Assembly: GCA_036508635.1 (NCBI GenBank)
Contig: DATCGY010000178.1
Span: 1-7,382 of the forward strand
DNA: 7,382 bases
DNA from: FEN-727 sp036508635
GTDB lineage: Bacteria > Actinomycetota > Geothermincolia > Fen-727 > Anoxymicrobiaceae
Direction of reading: 5' to 3'
Shown here one piece after another: positions 1 to 5,122 of the stretch. Under the pieces are notes generated by a model that was not told the origin of the DNA, ran no database searches, and worked only from the letters and a program-made list of their open reading frames with translations. The translations under genes and the position numbers were made by a program. Numbering within the stretch: the stretch's first letter is position 1; every line of letters begins with the position of its first letter.

Positions 1-246
1 GTCCTCGGGGTGAACATAGAGGCGGTGGCCGAGCCGCAGCACTCCGGAGCGCGAGGCGCGGCGCTAATAGCAGCGGTCGGTCTCGGGGCGTACCCCGATT
101 ACGTCTCGCTCCGAAATGTCATAAAGATCCGCCAGACATTCACTCCACGCAGCGAGTACGCAAGCCTGTATGACGAGGCGTTCATAACTTTTAAAGAATC
201 TTACAAGAGGCTCAAGAAGCTCTACCGGAGGGTGAACTCCGGGTAA
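1..246 (+). CDS. FGGY-family carbohydrate kinase, C-terminal fragment (5' end outside window)
   Basis: An open frame runs from the first base (GTC CTC GGG GTG) to the TAA at 244-246, giving 81 residues. It reads as the end of an FGGY sugar kinase (xylulokinase/ribulokinase-like), an enzyme that phosphorylates a pentose, polyol or related sugar with ATP. The family's C-terminal nucleotide-binding lobe normally ends in an 'E(A)RGAALLA' helix; here it is GARGAALIAAVGLGAYPD (residues 18-35). Next comes a short region with 'IKIRQTFTP', and finally an amphipathic, Lys/Arg-rich helix (YDEAFITFKESYKRLKKLY) typical of this family's tail. The catalytic lobe is missing because the window starts inside the gene, so the substrate cannot be read. 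The RLP gene begins 80 bp downstream on the same strand, so the two may be co-transcribed. The family call is fairly secure; the sugar is unknown. Confidence 0.85.
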   Translation, partial: VLGVNIEAVAEPQHSGARGAALIAAVGLGAYPDYVSLRNVIKIRQTFTPRSEYASLYDEAFITFKESYKRLKKLYRRVNSG

Positions 247-313
247 AAGTAGAAGGCGCTCGCCCCGGCTGAAGCCAGTTTTTCGCGAGGTGGCGGGCAT
301 AGTCTCCAAAGAC

Positions 314-320
314 AAGGAGG
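314..320 (+). promoter_or_regulatory. Ribosome binding site fixing the RLP start
   Basis: AAGGAGG lies 6 nt before the ATG at 327. An in-frame TTG at 321 directly abuts this site and so is too close to be used. The ATG at 327 is therefore preferred, giving 458 residues. Confidence 0.85.
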
Positions 321-326
321 TTGGTC

Positions 327-1703
327 ATGCCAGCACCAAAGAAGAAATCGGCCGCAAAGAAAGCCAAGCCACCGGTCCCCGAGGCCTGTAACCTCGGGCC
401 TTACGCCGCCGAACCGCGCTCCCTCCCTGAGGGTATAGATTTCGAGGAGAATGTCATCGCGACCTACTACGTCTCGTTCCCCAAGGAGCTCGACGTGGTG
501 GCGTTGGCACCGGTCCTCGCGATCGAGCAGTCGACGGGCACCTGGACCCCGGTACCTGGTGAGACACCCGAGATCAGGGCACAGCACGTCGCCAAGGTCA
601 TAAACGTGTTCGAGTGCCCCGACTACGAGTGGATGATCCCCAGCGACGTGACCGACAGGCAGCATATCGTGCAGATCGCGTTTCCCGCTGCAAACATCGA
701 GGCACAGATACCGATGCTGCTGACGGCATGCCTCGGAAATATCAGCATGGGCGGCAAGATAAAGCTGCTCGACCTTCGGATGCCGAAAGCCCTGCTCGAT
801 GGGTTCCAGGGGCCGAAGTTCGGGATCGACGGCATCTACAAGGCGCTCGGCATCCCAAAGAGTAAGAGGCGCCCGTTGCTCAACAACATGATCAAACCCT
901 GCAGCGGCTATCCAGTAGGTGTTGGGACTGAGCTCTTCTACAAGGCCGCGCTCGGTGGTTGTGACGTCGTCAAAGACGATGAGCTGATCGCGGACATGTC
1001 GTACAACAAGGTCTTAGCCAGGGTGAAGGCCTACATGAAGATGGAAAAGCGCGTCTTCGAGGAGACGGGCGAGCATACGCTCTATACGGTCAACGTCACC
1101 GACCGCCTGCCGAAGATGTTCGACCTTGCCCACGCCGTGGTGGAGGCCGGTGGCAACGCCATGATGGTCAACTATCTCGCCATCGGGCCCGAGGCGATGC
1201 GGTCGCTGGCCGAGGACAAGAAGGTCAACGTGCCGATCCTTGCCCACATGGATTGCGCGGGAGCTTTCTACATGTCGCCGGAGCATGGCGTGTCCTCGTC
1301 GATAGTGCTCGGCAAGATCCCGAGGCTCTGCGGAGCGGACTTCCTTGTCGTCCCGTTCGCTCTCGGCGGCAAGGCGCCTTACCTGCCGGAGAGGTTCCGC
1401 CAGACGACCATGACCCTGACGTATCCGTTCGGCGATCTCCTACCGACGATGCCCATGCCTTCCGGCGGCATAACTCCAATCAACGTTCCCGACGCCGTCA
1501 GGGAGCTCGGAAGGGAGATAATGATCGGCTCCGGTGGTGGCATCCACGCCCACCCGTACGGACCGCTCGCGGGCGCCAGGGCGTTCCGCCAGGCGATAGA
1601 CGCGACCATGAGCGGCATGCCGCTCGAGGAGGCCGGCCAGCAGTACGAGGAGCTCGGCGTCTCGATGGGTATCTGGGGCAAGAAGACCGAGTTCAAGATG
1701 TAG
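327..1703 (+). CDS. Form IV RuBisCO-like protein (RLP)
   Basis: A 458-residue RuBisCO large-subunit fold protein. Seen landmarks: the N-terminal domain with E67 and STGTW (69-73), matching Glu60/Thr65/Trp66 of plant RuBisCO; N138 (=Asn123); K190 in MIKPC (=Lys175); GGCDVVKDDE with K216, D218 and E219 (=carbamylated Lys201 and metal ligands Asp203/Glu204); and phosphate-binding SGG (379-381) and GGG (403-405). Several carboxylase residues differ: Lys177 is C192, Arg295 aligns with M308, and His327 aligns with V341. The loop-6 segment reads GGKAPYLPE (347-355) instead of GKLEGE. Metal-dependent enolisation of a sugar phosphate is plausible, as in known RLPs (methionine salvage, apionate-type pathways); CO2 fixation is not expected. 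The first 18 residues form an unusual Lys/Ala/Pro-rich tail. An FGGY kinase fragment lies upstream, and no methionine-salvage gene is visible. The substrate is unknown. Residue matching was done by eye. Confidence 0.93.
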   Translation: MPAPKKKSAAKKAKPPVPEACNLGPYAAEPRSLPEGIDFEENVIATYYVSFPKELDVVALAPVLAIEQSTGTWTPVPGETPEIRAQHVAKVINVFECPDYEWMIPSDVTDRQHIVQIAFPAANIEAQIPMLLTACLGNISMGGKIKLLDLRMPKALLDGFQGPKFGIDGIYKALGIPKSKRRPLLNNMIKPCSGYPVGVGTELFYKAALGGCDVVKDDELIADMSYNKVLARVKAYMKMEKRVFEETGEHTLYTVNVTDRLPKMFDLAHAVVEAGGNAMMVNYLAIGPEAMRSLAEDKKVNVPILAHMDCAGAFYMSPEHGVSSSIVLGKIPRLCGADFLVVPFALGGKAPYLPERFRQTTMTLTYPFGDLLPTMPMPSGGITPINVPDAVRELGREIMIGSGGGIHAHPYGPLAGARAFRQAIDATMSGMPLEEAGQQYEELGVSMGIWGKKTEFKM

Positions 1704-1792
1704 GCCCGCGTCGCCGCTCGGGGGCGTCGCAAGCATATGGCACACAGTAGCGATTTGAGGCAGGGCCTTTTTCACCCTTGCCTGACGCGGGC
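1704..1792 (+). repeat. Nested inverted repeats after the RLP gene (possible RNA hairpin or weak terminator)
   Basis: GCCCGCGTC (1704-1712), directly after the RLP stop, is perfectly complementary to GACGCGGGC (1784-1792). Inside it, AGGCAGGG (1758-1765) can pair with CCCTTGCCT (1775-1783), with one bulged T and a T-rich loop. No T tract follows the outer arm, so this is not a classical intrinsic terminator. It may protect or end the RLP transcript. Confidence 0.45.
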
Positions 1793-1847
1793 TCAACGTT
1801 GATGTAATATATGTGAAGGAGTCGGTCAGGCGCCTTTTGAAGGGACT

Positions 1848-2357
1848 ATGAACAGGGTCCTGCTTCTAAATGCATCGTTCGAGCCGCTGTGCGCGGTCAG
1901 CGTGCGGCGCGCAATTGTGCTGCTCCTGAAGGGCAAAGCCGAGGTGCTGGAATGCGATGGTGGGGCGATTCATTCGGAAAGGCTGACCATCACGATTCCG
2001 TCGGTCATCCGCCTTTCGTACTTCGTGAAGGTCCCGTACTATGGTCGTGCCAACCTGACGCGCAGGGGGGTCTTCGCCCGAGACGGTTGGACATGCCAGT
2101 ACTGCGGTGGTCCCGCGGAGACGGTAGACCATGTGGTTCCAAAGAGCCGTGGTGGTGTGCACACCTGGGAGAACGTGGTCGCCGCGTGTAAAAGTTGCAA
2201 CGGCAAGAAGAGGGACAAGCTTCCCGTCGAGGCGGGCATCAAGCCGATGAAGAAGCCGGGCGCCCCCCGGGGCCCAGCAACGGTCAGCCTCGAGCTCGGA
2301 CCTGTCAGGCCGGAGTGGGAGCGCTACCTGGAATACTGCAGGCAACCCGCCCGGTAG
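1848..2357 (+). CDS. HNH endonuclease family protein (orphan, about 170 aa)
   Basis: This is a 169-residue protein with a zinc-finger HNH nuclease domain (HNH_5-like). The N-terminal segment MNRVLLLNASFEPL plus RRAIVLLLKGKAEVLE (about 1-35) is typical of a widespread actinobacterial and cyanobacterial type. The nuclease core follows: C83-x2-C86, catalytic D94-H95 in ETVDHVVPKSRGG, N109 in WENVV, then C114-x2-C117 and N118. All four zinc cysteines and the His/Asn metal-site residues are present, so the enzyme looks intact. The C-terminus (about 130-169) is Pro/Lys-rich, then ends in a short helix. GAAGGGA lies just 2 nt before the ATG, a tight spacing, but the start fits the family's N-terminus. 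It stands alone between the RLP and tRNA-Arg, with no methylase, intron or phage gene beside it. The family's biological role is not established; nicking or repair is a guess. Confidence 0.93.
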   Translation: MNRVLLLNASFEPLCAVSVRRAIVLLLKGKAEVLECDGGAIHSERLTITIPSVIRLSYFVKVPYYGRANLTRRGVFARDGWTCQYCGGPAETVDHVVPKSRGGVHTWENVVAACKSCNGKKRDKLPVEAGIKPMKKPGAPRGPATVSLELGPVRPEWERYLEYCRQPAR

Positions 2358-2414
2358 ACCGGCGCCAGACCAAGAAAGAATCGAGCCTGGTAATTAGAGG
2401 CCAGGCAGAGCCAA

Positions 2415-2490
2415 GCGCTTGTAGCTCAGGGGACAGAGCAGTGGCCTCCGGAGCCACGTGTCGGGGGTTCGAATCCCTCCAAGCGCGCCA
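2415..2490 (+). tRNA. tRNA-Arg (anticodon CCG), CCA encoded
   Basis: A full cloverleaf can be drawn. The acceptor stem GCGCTTG (2415-2421) pairs with CAAGCGC (2480-2486), then discriminator G and encoded CCA (2488-2490). The D stem is GCTC/GAGC. The anticodon stem GTGGC (2441-2445)/GCCAC (2453-2457) closes the loop CTCCGGA, giving anticodon CCG at 2448-2450, which reads the Arg codon CGG. The variable loop is 5 nt. The T arm has GGGGG, TTCGAAT, CCCTC with one G-T pair. Total length is 76 nt with no intron. Confidence 0.97.
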
Positions 2491-2682
2491 CCCCAAACAA
2501 GTTGGTGGCTGGATTCTCTTAGGCTGTTTGGCTTTCCCCCATCGCGGAGCGCACCTGATCAATCCTGCATTAACGATAGGGACCCCGGCCACGTGTCAAA
2601 ATGATTCCGGGAATAGATGTGACGTTCAGGTTGTTGGCGATGGCGAAGGGGAAGTATTCCCACGAGTTCTCTATTCTTTTTC

Positions 2683-2741
2683 ATCTTGAGCCGCGTATCT
2701 CAGGCCTGGCTCCGGGTGGCCTAGGAGACCGCCCTCAAGAT
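2683..2741 (+). repeat. Dispersed palindromic repeat, copy A
   Basis: The outer arms ATCTTGAG (2683-2690) and CTCAAGAT (2734-2741) are perfectly complementary. Inside, GGCC (2703-2706) can pair with GGCC (2718-2721) around a TGGCTCCGGGT loop. Bases 2684-2730 align without gaps to 7157-7203 (copy B), with 40 of 47 identical. A further partial motif, CTTGAGCCGTGTC, follows at 2762-2774. It looks like a REP/MITE-like non-coding element. Confidence 0.75.
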
Positions 2742-2876
2742 TTGGAATTGAAGCAACCCGGCTTGAGCCGTGTCCGCGACCAAGGCGATTCCTGCAGGTA
2801 TTCTTTCATCTGACCGATAACTAATTAGTGACGCGATCACCAGCGGGCGGAGGGTAACAGCGCGCGCATCAGAGGC

Positions 2877-2885
2877 GAAGGGGGA
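2877..2885 (+). promoter_or_regulatory. Ribosome binding site fixing a TTG start
   Basis: GAAGGGGGA ends 8 nt before the TTG at 2894. No ATG or GTG in this frame is better placed, so this purine-rich site decides the start of the small Sm-like gene. Confidence 0.6.
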
Positions 2886-2893
2886 ATGAGGCT

Positions 2894-3148
2894 TTGGATC
2901 TCATCTCGTACATTGCGCAGTTCAGGGGTCAGGAAGTCGTAGCCTACTGCGGCTCTATCAAGTATCGCGGCACACTGGAGAACGTTCTTGAAGGTGAGTA
3001 TCTGATACTCGGAAAAGTCGCGATCATGAATCCTTCTTCGAGCGAGACATCTGAGTATGTGACCTGCATCCTGAACATGGCGGAGGTCTCGGGTCTCGCT
3101 TATCAAGAGGTCGTCGGTAGTGGTTCGACGACGGCTGAACCTTATTAG
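2894..3148 (+). CDS. Small Sm-like (LSm-fold) protein, hypothetical
   Basis: An 84-residue protein starting at TTG. It does not match a named gene that I recognise. Its pattern resembles an Sm/LSm beta-barrel: an N-terminal helix (LISYIAQFRGQ, 3-13), then strand-turn-strand EVVAYCGSIKYRGTLENVLEGEY (split over 14-36), where a bent strand with 'YRGTL' leads to alternating hydrophobics and a Gly, as in Sm1. A second pair of strands follows (LILGKVAIMN, 37-46; YVTCILNMAEVSGLAY further on), and the tail is Ser/Gly-rich. It has no signal peptide or membrane segment, so it should be cytoplasmic. Sm folds bind RNA or form small ring assemblies, but RNA binding here is inference. The lipoprotein gene starts 13 bp after the stop, so the two are almost certainly co-transcribed. 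The CDS is supported by spacing, ribosome binding site and codon pattern; the fold call is tentative. Confidence 0.72.
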   Translation: MDLISYIAQFRGQEVVAYCGSIKYRGTLENVLEGEYLILGKVAIMNPSSSETSEYVTCILNMAEVSGLAYQEVVGSGSTTAEPY

Positions 3149-3161
3149 GGGGGTAGGCGCA

Positions 3162-3503
3162 ATGAGCAGAAAGCTCATAACGATAATCGCTCTGCTGATA
3201 CTGGCAGTGACCGTTATCGCGGTCGCTGGGTGCGGCGGGTCCGGGACTTCCAGCAAATCGAGTGTGCCCGGGGTCGGCGACGTCGTCAACAACGCCAAGG
3301 ACCGGGCAAACAGCGCGGCCCGTGAAGCCAACTTGAGGATGATCGACTCGGCCATTCAACAGTATTACGCGAACGCCGGCTCGTGGCCAACGGACATCTC
3401 GCAGCTCTCGCAGTATTTCTCCGGGGGCGTCCCGACGGACCCTGGTGGGGGTACGTATTACATTGCGACGGAGAACGGTGGGGCAAAGGCGGCGGTGCGC
3501 TAG
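3162..3503 (+). CDS. Lipoprotein with pseudopilin (GspG)-like outer domain
   Basis: A 113-residue protein with the ATG at 3162; AGGGGGG at 3147-3153 is 8 nt upstream. In-frame codons back to 3120 overlap the previous gene and are not needed. The N-terminus is a lipoprotein signal: SRK, a hydrophobic core (residues 5-22) and the lipobox VAGC with Cys24 as the lipidated residue, then a Gly/Ser linker (25-34). The mature part (about 37-113) has a helix, NLRMIDSAIQQYYANAGSWP (58-77), then QLSQYF and VPTDPGGGTYYI. These are hallmarks of type II secretion/type IV pilus major pseudopilins (IDxAIxxYYxxxGxWPT ... VPxDPxGGxYYI). However, the class III prepilin signal (G|FTLIE) is absent and a lipobox stands in its place. 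It would sit on the outer face of the membrane. No pilus gene is nearby, so function is unknown. It is paired with the Sm-like gene. Confidence 0.85.
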   Translation: MSRKLITIIALLILAVTVIAVAGCGGSGTSSKSSVPGVGDVVNNAKDRANSAAREANLRMIDSAIQQYYANAGSWPTDISQLSQYFSGGVPTDPGGGTYYIATENGGAKAAVR

Positions 3504-3534
3504 CCTGAGCCCGTCTCGCACACGTCGACTCCGT

Positions 3535-3960
3535 TCAGGACTCCTTGGCGAAGTTGAGCTTCAGGTTTGAAAGCGTGCTATCGAGCGGCTCCAGGATCTC
3601 TGAAGGCGCTCGCCCCTCGAGGGCCTTCAACAGCGCGTCGAGGCAATCGATTGCCAGCCTCGCCTGGTCCATATCGCGGAATTTCTCGTTTACTTCGTGC
3701 GGGATGCCCATCCTCTGGTAAGCCATACTCGACAATGAGACCATCATATCGACCACGAGATCGCTGACCGTGATCTTCTCCATGGCCTCCTCGATGCGCC
3801 TGCGTAGCTCCTCTTCGGACATGCCCTCCGGACCACCGCCTTCGATGTCCGCGGAAGAAGCCTTAGACTCTTCAGTCGCAGGCCCCACTCCGTCGGGCGT
3901 CCACAACCCGGACTTGCTGGCCTCTTCTTTTCCCTTGCCGAAATCCTCTGAATCGCCCAA
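3535..3960 (-). CDS. DUF1844 family protein
   Basis: A 141-residue protein on the minus strand. The chosen start is TTG at 3960-3958, because AAGGAG sits 8 nt before it. A TTG six codons further upstream (3978-3976) lies ahead of that site and is less likely. The first half (to about residue 50) is acidic, low-complexity and probably disordered. The second half is helical and matches DUF1844: KITVSDLVVDMMVSLSSMAYQRMGIP, then RDMDQARLAIDCLDALLKALEG, then a closing helix LEPLDSTLSNLKLNF. The family is widespread in bacteria and has no established function. The gene points towards the lipoprotein gene (31 bp between stops, no clear terminator seen) and is divergent from the thiamine operon. There is no signal peptide. 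The family call is confident; no role is proposed. Confidence 0.85.
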   Translation of the reverse strand: MGDSEDFGKGKEEASKSGLWTPDGVGPATEESKASSADIEGGGPEGMSEEELRRRIEEAMEKITVSDLVVDMMVSLSSMAYQRMGIPHEVNEKFRDMDQARLAIDCLDALLKALEGRAPSEILEPLDSTLSNLKLNFAKES

Positions 3961-4003
3961 CGGGATCACTCCTTGCAAGACAAGCTGCCAATGACTAAGA
4001 ATA

Positions 4004-4009
4004 AATATA
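4004..4009 (-). promoter_or_regulatory. Possible -10 box for the DUF1844 gene
   Basis: On the minus strand this reads TATATT, in an AT-rich patch 43 nt upstream of the preferred start. No good -35 hexamer is seen at normal spacing, so this is a weak call. Confidence 0.3.
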
Positions 4010-4137
4010 GCACTGCGGAGCTCTAACGGGCAGCCGTCGTCCGTCAGAGGTGCTACATAAACATTGCAGGCTTAATGACGGTGATACCTCTCTTTGACCA
4101 GATTTGCACAAGATGGCAGGAATAGTGCCCGCAGGAA

Positions 4138-4143
4138 TATAAT
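4138..4143 (+). promoter_or_regulatory. Consensus -10 box of the thiamine operon promoter
   Basis: A perfect TATAAT, about 20 nt before the first base of the riboswitch, which fits transcription starting near 4150. At 18-nt spacing the -35 position reads TGGCAG, a poor match. The promoter may be weak or activator-assisted, but placement directly ahead of a riboswitch supports it. Confidence 0.65.
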
Positions 4144-4163
4144 CTAGATAAATAAATAAAGCC

Positions 4164-4259
4164 GAACAGCGGGAGCTCGTGTTCACGGGCTGAGAGGATG
4201 GGGTGAACCCATCGACCGTCTGAACCTGACCTGAAGGTAATGCCAGCGCAGGGATTGTC
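4164..4259 (+). ncRNA. TPP riboswitch (THI element) aptamer
   Basis: This is the leader of the thiamine operon and binds thiamine pyrophosphate. Conserved parts appear in order: CGGGAGC (4170-4176, equal to the GGGGAGC strand); the P3 stem GCTCGT/ACGGGC (4175-4190); the invariant CTGAGA (4190-4195); an extra hairpin GATGGG/CCCATC (4197-4202 with 4208-4213); ACCTGACCTG (4224-4233); then GGTAATGCCAGCG (4235-4247) and AGGGA (4250-4254). The closing P1 stem is weak (ACAG with TTGT). A terminator follows 20 nt later, so ligand binding most likely switches transcription termination of thi4-thiE-thiC-thiL. Confidence 0.97.
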
Positions 4260-4278
4260 ATACGGCGAACCTGAGCCG

Positions 4279-4303
4279 AGCCGAGCGGTGGCACGGCTTT
4301 TTT
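4279..4303 (+). terminator. Intrinsic terminator, expression platform of the TPP riboswitch
   Basis: AGCCG (4279-4283) pairs with CGGCT (4294-4298). An A-A mismatch and a GC/GC pair extend the stem, the loop is GGTG, and six T residues follow (4298-4303). CGGC at 4263-4266 can pair with GCCG at 4275-4278 or with the terminator's own 5' arm (4280-4283), making it a candidate antiterminator. It lies 24 nt before the thi4 start. Confidence 0.87.
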
Positions 4304-4327
4304 GTTGCAAGTTGAAAAGGAGGACCA

Positions 4328-5119
4328 ATGTCGCTTTCTGAGATCGAGGTGACGAGAGGAATAATCGAGGGTTTTACCAGGGATTTCCTCGATTCGCTGC
4401 AGCTCGACGTCGCCGTGGCCGGAGCGGGGCCGGCGGGCATGACATGTGCTTACTTCCTCGCCAAAGAGGGTTACAAGGTGGCGATATTCGAGCGCAACCT
4501 CCATGTGGGCGGTGGCATGTGGGGCGGCGGGATGCTGTTTCCCCGCATCATGATCCAGGAGGAAGCGGCGGAGATAGTGAAGGGGTTCGGCGTCAAGCTC
4601 GAGCCGTTTGGTGATGGCTACTACGTGGGTGACTCAGTAGAGACGGTATCCAAGTGCACCGTCGCCGCGGTGGACGCGGGTGTGAAGATCTGGATCGGGG
4701 TCTCGGTGGAAGATGTTTTGATCCGTGAAGAGGATCGGGTTGCGGGCGTCGTGCTCAACTGGAGGGCCGTTGAGCTCGCGAACCTGCATGTCGACCCGCT
4801 GGCGATGGAGGCGAATGTCGTCGTGGACGCGACGGGTCACGAGGCTGGCATCGTGCACACGGTCATGCGCAAGATCCCAGGAGCCAGGCTGTTCACCGAG
4901 AGTGGCCAGATCGTCGGCGAGAAGCCGATGTGGGCAGAGGTGGGAGAAGCGGAGATAGTCGACAATACGCGCCAGGTCTACCCGGGACTCCTGGTCAGCG
5001 GCATGGCTGCGAACGCCATCTACGGTTCGCCGCGGATGGGTGCGATATTCGGCGGCATGTTCCTGTCGGGCCGCAGGACAGCGGAACTCGCGATAGAGCT
5101 TGTGCGCGCGGGAGCGTGA
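4328..5119 (+). CDS. thi4: Thi4-type thiazole synthase, sulfide-dependent (His) class
   Basis: A 263-residue flavin-fold protein that should make ADP-thiazole (the thiamine thiazole precursor) from NAD, glycine and sulfide with Fe(II). Seen: a dinucleotide-binding GAGPAG (32-37) with acidic E55 ending the second strand; GGGMWGGGML (61-70); GVVLNW (140-145); LHVDP (153-157); DATGHEA; and a C-terminal MAANAIYGSPRMGAIFGGMFLSG block. In yeast Thi4 the residue before x-D-P is a Cys that donates its sulfur once. Here it is H154, as in the methanogen enzymes that use free sulfide and turn over repeatedly. Such archaeal proteins were once annotated as ribulose-1,5-bisphosphate synthetase. The ATG at 4328 has AAAGGAGG 4 nt upstream. 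It is the first gene after the TPP riboswitch, and thiE follows 3 bp after the stop. It substitutes for ThiG/ThiH/ThiO, none of which is visible. Confidence 0.95.
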   Translation: MSLSEIEVTRGIIEGFTRDFLDSLQLDVAVAGAGPAGMTCAYFLAKEGYKVAIFERNLHVGGGMWGGGMLFPRIMIQEEAAEIVKGFGVKLEPFGDGYYVGDSVETVSKCTVAAVDAGVKIWIGVSVEDVLIREEDRVAGVVLNWRAVELANLHVDPLAMEANVVVDATGHEAGIVHTVMRKIPGARLFTESGQIVGEKPMWAEVGEAEIVDNTRQVYPGLLVSGMAANAIYGSPRMGAIFGGMFLSGRRTAELAIELVRAGA

Positions 5120-5122
5120 GGA

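Larger units (their letters stand above)
2491..2893. other. 403-bp intergenic stretch without a convincing gene
   Basis: It holds three things. First, a weak inverted repeat, CCAAACA (2493-2499) with TGTTTGG (2525-2531), which may end the tRNA transcript although no T tract follows. Second, repeat copy A (2683-2741). Third, a lone partial repeat motif at 2762-2775. Base composition is more AT-rich than in the neighbouring genes. A 70-codon open frame at 2601-2813 has no visible ribosome binding site, and its middle is only the translated repeat. No clear promoter for the next gene could be picked out. Confidence 0.6.

Noticed and set aside
1848..2357. HNH gene as part of a CRISPR, restriction or homing system
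   Set aside because: No array, methylase, Cas gene or intron boundary is present, and the protein has the common stand-alone HNH layout.
2385..2406. GCCTGG/CCAGGC inverted repeat before the tRNA as an HNH terminator
   Set aside because: The stem is only 6 bp and no T tract follows; it could equally overlap the tRNA promoter.
2601..2813. A 70-codon open frame between the tRNA and the Sm-like gene
   Set aside because: No visible ribosome binding site. Its central residues are the translated palindromic repeat, and it does not resemble any known protein.
2415..2893. tRNA-Arg as an integration (att) site for a mobile element
   Set aside because: No second copy of the tRNA 3' end and no integrase is visible; the downstream DNA only carries the dispersed repeat.
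327..5119. A CO2-fixing or nucleotide-salvage pathway linking the RLP to Thi4 as a 'ribulose-1,5-bisphosphate synthetase'
   Set aside because: That Thi4 annotation is historical. Thi4 here sits behind a TPP riboswitch with thiE, thiC and thiL, and the RLP lacks carboxylase residues.
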